Assembly (NCBI GenBank): GCA_002398565.1
Contig: DGZP01000122.1
Location: 9,880-66,509 of the forward strand
Length of the DNA stretch: 56,630 nucleotides
DNA from: Proteiniphilum sp. UBA4977
GTDB taxonomy: Bacteria > Bacteroidota > Bacteroidia > Bacteroidales > Dysgonomonadaceae
Reading direction: 5' to 3'
In this document: one piece after another, positions 35,210 to 43,506 of the stretch
How positions within the stretch are numbered: the stretch's first letter is position 1
Layout: each line of letters begins with the position of its first letter
Program-made: the position numbers and the translations under genes
Notes under the pieces: generated by a model
Told to the model about the DNA's origin: nothing
What the model saw: only the letters and a program-made list of their open reading frames with translations
Databases searched by the model: none

Positions 35210-36100
35210 TTAAAACAATTTTGTCTTCCCGCTTGCAACTTCCGGAATGTGCAATCTGATATTCAGCCTGTTGTTAAGCTTTTCAATCAGGTAAGCCGAA
35301 AAAAGAGGCGATGATTTTTCCACATTCTGATGTATAAAAAAACAGAGTTGCTTCAATCCGGTTTCTTTCCACTGCACAATTCGTTCTACCCAATTGTCTA
35401 TGCGCCGGAAATCTATTTGGTCCACATTACAACCAACAAAACGAATGAAAGCTATGGGAGTAGTCAGTCGCATATGCATCATGTCACGTCTGCCGGCAGT
35501 GTCGACAATGATATTGGTTGTATGCTGTGTCTCCAGAAAACGACAATATTCGCCCCAGATGTCTTTGTCCCGATACCATTCTTTTCCACGAACTTCCACC
35601 GCGAGCGGAATAACCCTCGGAAAGTCTGTTATAAATGCTTTCAGCTTGTCATAACTATTGACACCAAAGTTTTCGTGCAATTGCAAAAAACACATTCCAA
35701 GCTTCTCCTCGAAATGCGAAATGGCATCGCAATAGATACTCGTCAGCTCTTCCACGTTACTCAACCGGCGCATATGACTGATCGATTGTGTGATTTTAGG
35801 GAAAAATTTAAATCCCTCCGGTGTCTTGTTTTTCCATTTCAATACCTGTCCAGCTTCAGGCATATTGTAAAACACGGAATTCATCTCAATGGAATTGAAC
35901 TGTCGGGAATAATAGGTGAGTTCATCTTTTGTGCCTTTTGGATAGAAACCCTTCAAATCGGTTTTATTCCATTTCGCACAACCTATATAGACTTCAAAAG
36001 AATCATCAGCCCCGTTATTCAAAACCTTCAGCGTGGCTGAATCATCGACAGGAATACTGAAATCTATGATCGTGGGGTCATCTACTTTTCCAAAATTCAT
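35210..36100 (-). CDS. DUF72 TIM-barrel-like protein
   Basis: The 296-residue cytosolic protein belongs to the DUF72 (YecE-like) family: VYIGCAKWNKTDLKGFYPKG, then YYSRQFNSIEMNSVFYNMPE and FKFFPKITQSISHMRRL, which are the family's core strands. No reaction has been settled for DUF72. It lies between the PD40 protein gene (50 bases upstream) and the Gfo/Idh/MocA gene (17 bases downstream), so the three are probably one operon. Confidence 0.88.
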   Translation of the reverse strand: MNFGKVDDPTIIDFSIPVDDSATLKVLNNGADDSFEVYIGCAKWNKTDLKGFYPKGTKDELTYYSRQFNSIEMNSVFYNMPEAGQVLKWKNKTPEGFKFFPKITQSISHMRRLSNVEELTSIYCDAISHFEEKLGMCFLQLHENFGVNSYDKLKAFITDFPRVIPLAVEVRGKEWYRDKDIWGEYCRFLETQHTTNIIVDTAGRRDMMHMRLTTPIAFIRFVGCNVDQIDFRRIDNWVERIVQWKETGLKQLCFFIHQNVEKSSPLFSAYLIEKLNNRLNIRLHIPEVASGKTKLF

Positions 36101-36150
36101 ACGATCACTTTATTTTTTGACACCATGGTTATTTACTGAAACCCCTCTCA

Positions 36151-37071
36151 TCAGTCATTATTGATATATCTTACAAATGCCACACAATTTCCATCGGGCG
36201 ACCAGCTATGTACGTTAAATGAACCCTGGCCTCCATAGAAAACGGGTGTCAGGTCACGCGCCTCTTTTGAATCCACGTTCAACAATCGCAATTTCACATT
36301 CTTCCCGAATGGATGCCTGCCTTGCTGGTCTTCGATATAAGCGATATAAGCGACGCTTTTGCCCTCGGGTGAGGGATGAGGAAACCAGTTGTCGTAATCG
36401 TCGAAGGTAAGTTGCGTCTGTTCGCTTCCATCTGGGCGCATCCTGTACAGATGCATCCGCCCTGTACGATGACTGTTGAAATAAATCCACCGTCCATCGT
36501 AACTGTACTCCGGACCATCGTCGAGTCCCTCTGCATTGGTCAGTCGCACCTCTTCGTCAGTATAAACATCTGTTTTGTACACATCCCATTCGCCGTTGCG
36601 CATGGCACAATAGGTCACCCAGCGATTATCGGGACTTACACCATGCCAGTAACTGGGATAATTACTGGTTATCAACCGTGGTACGCCACCCATTGCCGGC
36701 AGCATGAAAATACGTGAACCACCTTTTGCCGAGCTTACTCCGGGAACATTATGACTGATGATCAGCCATCTGCCATCGAAGGTCAACCCGTGGTCATTGT
36801 TACACCGGTCAGCAAATCCGGTATCAATGATGCCTAGTTTTTTGCCGTTGACCGATACCCTTTCCAGCTTTCCGTCTGCATTTACAATCAGATATTTCCC
36901 GTCGCGGGACCAGTTAGGTGCTTCAAAATGACGACTTTCGCGCAGGATAACCTCTTCTTTCCCGGTTCTTACATTAAGAAGTACCAGCTCGCTTTCTAGA
37001 TTTTGTGGAACCTGAGCAAGCGCTGCCATAGACATAAAAGCAGATAAAACAATAAAAAAAAGTTGTTTCAT
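36151..37071 (-). CDS. Exported PD40 (TolB-type) beta-propeller protein
   Basis: A 306-residue exported protein (signal ending MAALAQ) built from WD40-like PD40 blades, with repeats such as EAPNWSRDGKYLIVNADGKL, PEYSYDGRWIYFNSHRTGRM and WFPHPSPEGKSVAYIAYIED. Such propellers bind ligands or act as non-catalytic partners; TolB itself is one. No catalytic site is seen. It is the promoter-proximal gene of the run with DUF72 and Gfo/Idh/MocA genes. Its promoter faces that of the AAA ATPase across a long palindrome. Confidence 0.85.
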   Translation of the reverse strand: MKQLFFIVLSAFMSMAALAQVPQNLESELVLLNVRTGKEEVILRESRHFEAPNWSRDGKYLIVNADGKLERVSVNGKKLGIIDTGFADRCNNDHGLTFDGRWLIISHNVPGVSSAKGGSRIFMLPAMGGVPRLITSNYPSYWHGVSPDNRWVTYCAMRNGEWDVYKTDVYTDEEVRLTNAEGLDDGPEYSYDGRWIYFNSHRTGRMHLYRMRPDGSEQTQLTFDDYDNWFPHPSPEGKSVAYIAYIEDQQGRHPFGKNVKLRLLNVDSKEARDLTPVFYGGQGSFNVHSWSPDGNCVAFVRYINND

Positions 37072-37117
37072 ATCATCGGTCCTTTGAAAATAATTTGACT
37101 AAGCTGAGTAGGAACAG

Positions 37118-37147
37118 CAAATGTAATAATTATTTTATTTCAACCAA
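37118..37147 (-). promoter_or_regulatory. Promoter of the PD40-DUF72-oxidoreductase operon
   Basis: On the minus strand TTG (37147-37145), 19 bases, then TACATTTG (37125-37118). The -33 box lies inside the left arm of the palindrome at 37144-37184. The leader is about 40 bases. Confidence 0.65.
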
Positions 37148-37184
37148 TTATGCTTTTTTGCATAATGCTTTTTTGCATAATTGG
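37144..37184. promoter_or_regulatory. Palindromic operator candidate between divergent promoters
   Basis: A perfect ten-base inverted repeat (CCAATTATGC at 37144-37153, GCATAATTGG at 37175-37184) encloses a 21-base symmetric centre: T6, GCATAATGC, T6. The same stretch holds two abutting perfect 15-base direct repeats, TGCTTTTTTGCATAA, at 37151-37165 and 37166-37180. The arms cover the -33 boxes of the minus promoter and of the plus promoter. Confidence 0.75.
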
Positions 37185-37202
37185 AAAAGCTGTATATCTT
37201 TG
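37172..37202 (+). promoter_or_regulatory. Promoter of the AAA ATPase gene
   Basis: TTTG (37172-37175), 19 bases, then TATCTTTG (37195-37202), an exact Bacteroidota promoter. The start near 37208 gives a leader of about 12 bases before the ATG at 37220. Confidence 0.75.
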
Positions 37203-37219
37203 TAAAAAACTATGCGAGT

Positions 37220-38338
37220 ATGAATCCTTTCACTTTTGGCACAGTAGCAACCGGAGAAAGTTTTTATGACCGTCACAAAGAATGTGATCATATTGTAAAG
37301 ACTCTTGCCGGTGGAAATAACATGGTTTTGTATGCTCCCAGAAGATTTGGTAAAACATCATTGGTTGTAAAGGCTATACAGCTGTTAGAAGAACAAGGAT
37401 TTATTTGTATTTATTTTGATTTCATGCCAGTATTTTCTGTAGAATCCTTTGTTCGGCTTTACACCAAAGCAGTGGCATCGAAACAACGCAATTTACAAAG
37501 ATTTGCTGAAACATTTAATTCTATTGCTAAAAACATCCGTCCTGTAATTAGATTCACCCCTGACGGAAATCCTGAACTATCCCTTGATATTACTAAAAAA
37601 CAAATCGATGAAACGGATATTTCCCAATTACTGGATATTCCGGAAGCACTCGCCGGGAAGAAAAAAAGGGTTCTAATTTTTTTCGACGAATTCCAGGAAG
37701 TTGAGAAATTGAATAAAATCAATTTTGAAGGTCTTTTACGTAGTAAAATACAACACCAAAAACATGTTAATTACATTTTCTTCGGTAGTAAAACGCACAT
37801 AATGCAGGCAATGTTTAATGATAAAAAAAGGCCCTTTTATCATGCAGCAACGCAGATGACTATTAATTATCTACCAAAGAAAGAAACAATTCATTTTTTA
37901 CAGAATAATTTTGCAAGAAAAGAGATAAAACTTGATTTGGAAATTGCCGAATATATTATCAAAGCAGCTGCCAATATCCCACATTATATCCAGCAATTGG
38001 CTTCTGAAATCTGGTCAAATGTATCACATCATGCCGACATATCTCATGAAATAGTAGATGAATGTATCTTACAAGTTGTCGCAATGAAAAGTGATTATTT
38101 TATGGAATTATTTGAAAATCAGTCCACAAGCAAGAAGCAATTATTGATTGCATTGTGCACTGGCGGAGAAAACATTTTCTCAGAGTCCTATAAAATAACA
38201 CACCGTTTACCCAGTTCAGCTACCTTGCAAAGAGCTGCAAAAGGACTTACAAATGACGGAGTAATCGATAAGATTGACAGTGAATATTTTATTACTGATC
38301 CATTTTTCAAACTTTTCCTGAAAAGGACTATGTTATAA
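37220..38338 (+). CDS. AAA family ATPase (archaeal ATPase-2 type), probably acquired
   Basis: A 372-residue P-loop ATPase with Walker A YAPRRFGKTSLVVKA (residues 38-52), Walker B RVLIFFDEFQEVEKL, sensor-like HVNYIFFGSKTHIMQ, and a C-terminal winged-helix region (LPSSATLQRAAKGLTNDGVI, EYFITDPFFKLFLKR). These are STAND-like ATPases of mobile or accessory character; their function is mostly unknown. The gene is clearly AT-richer, with more AAA, ATT and TTT codons than its neighbours, suggesting transfer. The ATG at 37220 was chosen because the upstream in-frame Met precedes the promoter. The following helicase could begin with the GTG right after its stop. Confidence 0.8.
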   Translation: MNPFTFGTVATGESFYDRHKECDHIVKTLAGGNNMVLYAPRRFGKTSLVVKAIQLLEEQGFICIYFDFMPVFSVESFVRLYTKAVASKQRNLQRFAETFNSIAKNIRPVIRFTPDGNPELSLDITKKQIDETDISQLLDIPEALAGKKKRVLIFFDEFQEVEKLNKINFEGLLRSKIQHQKHVNYIFFGSKTHIMQAMFNDKKRPFYHAATQMTINYLPKKETIHFLQNNFARKEIKLDLEIAEYIIKAAANIPHYIQQLASEIWSNVSHHADISHEIVDECILQVVAMKSDYFMELFENQSTSKKQLLIALCTGGENIFSESYKITHRLPSSATLQRAAKGLTNDGVIDKIDSEYFITDPFFKLFLKRTML

Positions 38339-38350
38339 GTGAGAAATTAT

Positions 38351-40498
38351 ATGCATGACCTCTCTCCATATGAATGCGCGAAAGAATTTGCAACCCACAC
38401 TGCCCGGAACATATTTATAACAGGAAAAGCCGGAACGGGGAAGACTACCTTCCTGCGTCAGTTTCGTGCCGAGACGACGAAGCAGCTGGCAGTGGTGGCA
38501 CCCACGGGCGTGGCCGCTGTCAATGCCGGCGGGACAACCATCCACTCCTTCTTTCAGTTGCCCTTCACTCCTTTCACGCCAACCCCGGCCGGACGGGAAG
38601 CGCTGATCGCACGCATGAAGATGAACAGCGCCCGTCGCAACGTGATCCGTGAGTTGGAGGTGCTGGTGATCGACGAGATCAGCATGGTGCGGGCCGATGT
38701 GCTGGATGCCATCGACACGGTGCTGCGCCATGTGCGTCACCGCCATGCCGAACCCTTTGGTGGTGTGCAAATGATTTTTATCGGCGATCTCTACCAGCTG
38801 TCACCAGTCGCCAAGGCGGATGAATGGCAGATCCTATCAACTTATTACCAGGGAATTTATTTTTTCCACAGTTACGTCATGCGGGAGGCTCCTCCTGTTT
38901 ATGTGGAATTTGACAAGATCTTCAGACAGTCAGACAACGTTTTTATCAAGATTTTGAATGAGGTGCGAAACGATGCCCTTTCTCCGGAAGGGTATAGCTT
39001 GCTACAAAGCCGCTACGAGCCGCATTTTAACCCGTCGCCCGAAGAAAATTATATTACGCTTACCACGCACAACTTCAGTGCGGATACCATCAACTTCGCT
39101 GAATTAAAAAAAATCACCACGAAGATACATCTATTCAAAGCGGTGGTGAAGGGTGAGTTTCCGGAGAATGCATTTCCTGTGGAGCAGCAGCTTGAACTGA
39201 AGGAGGGTACCAAGGTAATGTTCGTGCGGAACGATACCGAAACACCCCGACGCTTTTTCAATGGAAAAATAGGCACCATCAGCCGCATCCGCGACGAGGT
39301 GGTTACCGTACATTGTCCCGGCGATACGGATGAAATAACTGTCTCGCCGGTGACCTGGGAGAATATCCGCTATACCACCAACCCGGAAAATCAAACGGTG
39401 GAGGAGGAGATCATCGGTACCTTCGAACAGCTCCCCCTGCGGCTTGCCTGGGCCATCACCATCCACAAAAGCCAGGGCCTTACTTTCGACAAAGCGATCA
39501 TCGACGCGGGAAAAGCCTTTTCACCGGGACAGGTCTACGTGGCACTGAGCCGATGCCGTTCACTCCACAGCCTGGTGCTGAAAAGTCCGATCAACCGCTA
39601 TAGCATTGGAGTGGATGAACAGGTTGTCCGCTTCTCCTCCTCCAAACCGGAAACCACAAGAGTTATAGAGGAACTTCACTCAGCAAAGGAACAATTCAGG
39701 ACGATGTTAGTGCTGCAACTGTTCGACTTTTCGCCTCTCCTTCAAATGGCACGCTCCTGGTACTTCGCAACCAAAGAAAACGAATCCTCCTTTAACGAAG
39801 GAACCATTCCTTTTGTGGATGGAATCCGCAAACAACTGGCAGAAATAGAGCAGGTAGCCAGTAAATTCAGGATGCAGCTGCAGCAAATAATCCGTCAAAC
39901 TCCGGTCGACAGCACCTTCCTCGCAGTACGGATCAACGCTTCCGCGGCCTATTTTGTCGATAAAATTGATACCTTGTCACGCTCGATACAGGAATCGGCA
40001 GCAACCACCGATAACAGGGCGAATGCACGGGAGTACGACGATGATATCACCGCCATTTTTACTGCGGCAGCCCTGAAGAAGCAGCTGATCAGCGCTACCG
40101 CGGCGGACTTCAGCGTAGAGGCATATTACAAGGCACGGAGTCTGTTCAGAAAACCGGCTTTGGTTGTCACTTCCTACAGTCGCGACAGCAAGGGAGAACA
40201 ACTCAAGTCGATCCACCCGGAGCTGTTGACCGAACTGGTGCAACTGCGAAATAAAATCAGCAAAGAAGAGAGCCTGCCGGTATACATTGTCGCATCGGTG
40301 AAAACACTGGTGCAAATGGCCGATTACCTGCCGGAGACAGAAAAGGAGTTACTGAAGATCCACGGTTTCGGAAAGGTTAAAGCAGAACGCTTCGGTGCAC
40401 AGTTTCTTGAGATGATCCATAACTATATCACAGCATATGGAATTGAATCACGCATGATTTACTTTAAGGAAGACAAAAAGCAGAGAAAGAGAAAATAA
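38351..40498 (+). CDS. PIF1/RecD2-like helicase with C-terminal HRDC domain
   Basis: A 715-residue superfamily 1B helicase: Walker A ITGKAGTGKTTFLRQF, motif Ia PTGVAAVNAGGTTIHSFF, Walker B VLVIDEISMVRADVLD, QMIFIGDLYQLSPV, and the UvrD_C_2-type motif AWAITIHKSQGLTFDKAIID with ALSRCRSLHSLVL. The last 100 residues form an HRDC domain (PVYIVASVKTLVQMADYLPE). Such enzymes unwind DNA with 5'-to-3' polarity and resolve unusual structures. Start: ATG 38351, or GTG 38339, which directly follows the ATPase stop and would couple translation. Confidence 0.9.
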   Translation: MHDLSPYECAKEFATHTARNIFITGKAGTGKTTFLRQFRAETTKQLAVVAPTGVAAVNAGGTTIHSFFQLPFTPFTPTPAGREALIARMKMNSARRNVIRELEVLVIDEISMVRADVLDAIDTVLRHVRHRHAEPFGGVQMIFIGDLYQLSPVAKADEWQILSTYYQGIYFFHSYVMREAPPVYVEFDKIFRQSDNVFIKILNEVRNDALSPEGYSLLQSRYEPHFNPSPEENYITLTTHNFSADTINFAELKKITTKIHLFKAVVKGEFPENAFPVEQQLELKEGTKVMFVRNDTETPRRFFNGKIGTISRIRDEVVTVHCPGDTDEITVSPVTWENIRYTTNPENQTVEEEIIGTFEQLPLRLAWAITIHKSQGLTFDKAIIDAGKAFSPGQVYVALSRCRSLHSLVLKSPINRYSIGVDEQVVRFSSSKPETTRVIEELHSAKEQFRTMLVLQLFDFSPLLQMARSWYFATKENESSFNEGTIPFVDGIRKQLAEIEQVASKFRMQLQQIIRQTPVDSTFLAVRINASAAYFVDKIDTLSRSIQESAATTDNRANAREYDDDITAIFTAAALKKQLISATAADFSVEAYYKARSLFRKPALVVTSYSRDSKGEQLKSIHPELLTELVQLRNKISKEESLPVYIVASVKTLVQMADYLPETEKELLKIHGFGKVKAERFGAQFLEMIHNYITAYGIESRMIYFKEDKKQRKRK

Positions 40499-40629
40499 TC
40501 AGACAGAGCCTTTACGGTAAAATAAACCGGTTACTTCACATGAATAACAGGTGTAACCTAATCTTCTTTTCGTTTCTTACACTTTAGACACGAATAATGC
40601 AGAAAAGAATGAGCGAAATTTGAAAAAAC

Positions 40630-40658
40630 AAAAAAATCCGGCATATCACTATACCGGA
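40630..40658 (-). terminator. Intrinsic terminator of the pilus-like operon
   Basis: On the minus strand TCCGG and CCGGA, with partly pairing TAT/ATA inside, form a hairpin followed by six U, 26 bases after the stop of the usher-like gene. Confidence 0.75.
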
Positions 40659-40684
40659 GGTCGGAACTGAACACTAAGAGGCAT

Positions 40685-43504
40685 TTATTGCACTTCCTGT
40701 GCAAAAAACTTCTTCACATTCACTTTCCGGGTTTTTATCCCGATGACGAACGGTTCCAGTTCGTTCACTCTGCCAACTTCCATCCTGAAGTTTTGTACTG
40801 GTTCCGCACAATCGGTATGCTCTACCAATGTCCTCTTATCTAGTGTGATGGTATATTCCCCCACAGGAAGGAAGGCAATAAAACGGCCGTAGTCGTCGGT
40901 TACCACTGTTTGCTGAAACCTCCCTCCGTGACCGCTGATGGTGAAGCGGAATCCTTCGTTCCGCTGCACGATCTCCACGCTGTTCTCGCTCGCCTCATAG
41001 CGAATGCTGCCCTGCAGGGTGCCGCTCTGGCGAAGGGGTATCTCTGTCACTGTTTTGAAACGGTTGACTTCAATCTCCTGTTGACCAAACGACCATTCAC
41101 CGGTTTGCATCGGTTTGACGGAATAGTTTCCAAAGGGTACGGAGGTATAGCGCACTTCGCCGTTACTACCTGAGACAAATGCTTTCCGGTCGATGTCGAG
41201 CAGATAACCTTCCGCCGGTGTATCACCCTTATCGTAGCGGCCGTTGCCATTGTAGTCGTAATAAACTTTCGCAATCAGCGTACTTTTCTTCCCTGTCAGC
41301 GGCTGCCCTTTTCTAAATTGATAGCGTACACCCACCTCCAGGTTCAAAATATCCCTGTTTTGCATGAAGGGATACTGATACCAGTACCCACTGAAAGAGA
41401 GGGAGAAATTATGTCGGGTGAAATACCTTGCTTGTATGTTCACCGATGGCACACTGCCCTGGTACACATCGCGTGTAAAGTTGAATCCGGAGGTGAGTTG
41501 AATTTTTTTTGAAAAGCGATGGTTGACCAATGCAGATGCGGAGAACCGGGTAAACATCCGGTTTTGTTGTTGCGCCATTACCTGCTCATAGAGATAGTAA
41601 GCCCCCTGCTGCCAGGCAATCCCGGTGGTGAGCCATCGGTATGCGTAGCTCAATGACGCCTTTCCCTGTCTCTCGCGGCTTTTATTCACAGGGTTTCGAT
41701 AGTATCCTCCCTCCAGACTGCCATAGAGAGAGTGGTTACCGGCAGGATGCTGCCACCGCCATTGCCATCCCAGACGGTGGGCATCCATTGTCAGATTTCG
41801 GTCTGCAGCCCCTTCTCCTACATATCTTGAATAAGAAGAAGAACTTTCTCCCTGGTAATTGTACATCAAGGATGAGGTAAAACCGGGAAGAGGGGGCAAT
41901 GAGACGGAGAAACTCCCAAAGCTGTTCTGTGACCGATAATTGTAGTTGTAAGCATAAGATTTGGGCTCCGATTTATTGTAGCTGAAGGAGCCATTCAGGT
42001 GGATACCGTCAGTAATTCTCTTGCTGATATTTTGGTTGAATGATGTCACTCCCTTACGGTTACCCGAGAAGTAAGGATCGCTGTAGTAAGCCGATCCGTT
42101 TAATATGAGATCGGAAAAAAGAGTACCCTGATAGCGTAGTTCGGCTGTACCGGTGAGTTTACTACCCTCCATATCCCAATATTGCGCCATCGAACCGTAA
42201 CCCATCATCTCCAGCTCCCACAGGTCGTTGAAACGGAAACGCCATGCGAGAGAGCCTACCTGAAATCGGGCCTGTTCATAAGGATTGCGCTGAAAGATAT
42301 AGCCCACTGTAGCTCCCGTTCTCCCTGTGCTTGCTCCCAACTCTCCTTTTATAAAAAAAGAGTAATAATCGTCAAACCATGGATTGCCGGATAACAGGTT
42401 GTAGTTTTGGTCAATGGCACCAATGGTCAACCGTTTGTTTCGGGTACTGTCGGAGAAGCTTGCTTTCGCCCCTCTGCCATAGAGTGAAAGCTCTGCCTGT
42501 TCACCCACATTTCCCAAAGAAAACTCATGCTCATGGAGCCGGTAGGTAAGCGATGTATTGGTCACATAGGGGAGGGGCTGGATGTTATACTGATAGATGT
42601 TGCCCTTAAGGTGCAAAAATCCTGCAGGCAGATCGAGGTAACCCCCTCCCTGTAACTGGATGGTGGAGGACACATAGTTATAGGTGCGATAGCTCAGCTG
42701 AACCGCATTGTCTGATATGCCCTCGCTGTATTCTGTCATCTGATCAAGCAGGAAAGAGTTGTAACTGCGCCGGGTACTGATGTTGTGGATGGTTATCGTT
42801 CTGGAGTCGACTATTTTTTTCTCACTCCCCTTCATGGCTGTTATCCGCACCTCAAAACGTTCCGCGGCAAGCAGGTTGCTGCTCGCGATAAAACTGTGGA
42901 TAAATTCCCGTTGCTCCCCGGGTAGCACGGATGCGGTCATTTCGGTGAAGGGTGCCGCACTCCGCAGATTGGGCACATTGAACACCAGCGTTATCTGTTC
43001 GGAAATATTTCCGTTGTTCTTGATCGTCACACGGAGCCGCACTGAATCTTCGGGATTGGTAATCAGCACCGGAGCATTATCTGTCAGCAATATAAGCTGT
43101 TCATGTCGTTTAATCTCCAGCGATGTCTCGCGACTTACCACGTGTTCTTTGGCTTCGTTCAACAAATCATACCGTATCCGCTTCTCACCTGCGGTCAGAT
43201 CTTTTGTCAGCAGCAGCTTGAAGGAAACAAACCCGCTGTCGCCCGCAGCTATGTATACCGTCCGTTCATCCTGGGAGAGCACCCGAATACCGGTAGGCGC
43301 GTTTACCCCGATGATGCCGCTGAAGGCACTTTCGGCGTGATTGACCACTTTGAGCACATGACTCAGCAACTGTCCTTTGTCTGACAGGGTACTTATTTCA
43401 AGATCGACAGGCGGTACAGCAACTATTCCTGCTTTCGTTGCAAAAAGAAAATGAAAGCAAGCCAGAAAAACGAGTACAGCTATTGATCCTGTTTTACGCC
43501 ACAT
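40685..43504 (-). CDS. Usher-like outer-membrane barrel protein
   Basis: A 939-residue protein. Residues 1-23 are a signal peptide. Residues 25-245 look like two Ig-like domains (SHVLKVVNHAESAFSGIIGV and RVTIKNNGNISEQITLVFNV). Residues 250-765 are aromatic alternating strands of a large barrel (YLDLPAGFLHLKGNIYQYNI, FSLSFSGYWYQYPFMQN). The C-terminal 170 residues hold an SdrD-B/carboxypeptidase-like sandwich with an Asp-rich loop (YYDYNGNGRYDKGDTPAEG) and a second sandwich (VVTDDYGRFIAFLPVGEYTI). The layout and the adjoining chaperone and subunit genes suggest a secretion pore for fibre subunits. It is longer than classic ushers (about 800), and no FimD-type plug motif was recognised. It starts 2 bases after the adhesin-like gene. 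Confidence 0.65.
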   Translation of the reverse strand: MWRKTGSIAVLVFLACFHFLFATKAGIVAVPPVDLEISTLSDKGQLLSHVLKVVNHAESAFSGIIGVNAPTGIRVLSQDERTVYIAAGDSGFVSFKLLLTKDLTAGEKRIRYDLLNEAKEHVVSRETSLEIKRHEQLILLTDNAPVLITNPEDSVRLRVTIKNNGNISEQITLVFNVPNLRSAAPFTEMTASVLPGEQREFIHSFIASSNLLAAERFEVRITAMKGSEKKIVDSRTITIHNISTRRSYNSFLLDQMTEYSEGISDNAVQLSYRTYNYVSSTIQLQGGGYLDLPAGFLHLKGNIYQYNIQPLPYVTNTSLTYRLHEHEFSLGNVGEQAELSLYGRGAKASFSDSTRNKRLTIGAIDQNYNLLSGNPWFDDYYSFFIKGELGASTGRTGATVGYIFQRNPYEQARFQVGSLAWRFRFNDLWELEMMGYGSMAQYWDMEGSKLTGTAELRYQGTLFSDLILNGSAYYSDPYFSGNRKGVTSFNQNISKRITDGIHLNGSFSYNKSEPKSYAYNYNYRSQNSFGSFSVSLPPLPGFTSSLMYNYQGESSSSYSRYVGEGAADRNLTMDAHRLGWQWRWQHPAGNHSLYGSLEGGYYRNPVNKSRERQGKASLSYAYRWLTTGIAWQQGAYYLYEQVMAQQQNRMFTRFSASALVNHRFSKKIQLTSGFNFTRDVYQGSVPSVNIQARYFTRHNFSLSFSGYWYQYPFMQNRDILNLEVGVRYQFRKGQPLTGKKSTLIAKVYYDYNGNGRYDKGDTPAEGYLLDIDRKAFVSGSNGEVRYTSVPFGNYSVKPMQTGEWSFGQQEIEVNRFKTVTEIPLRQSGTLQGSIRYEASENSVEIVQRNEGFRFTISGHGGRFQQTVVTDDYGRFIAFLPVGEYTITLDKRTLVEHTDCAEPVQNFRMEVGRVNELEPFVIGIKTRKVNVKKFFAQEVQ

Positions 43505-43506
43505 TG

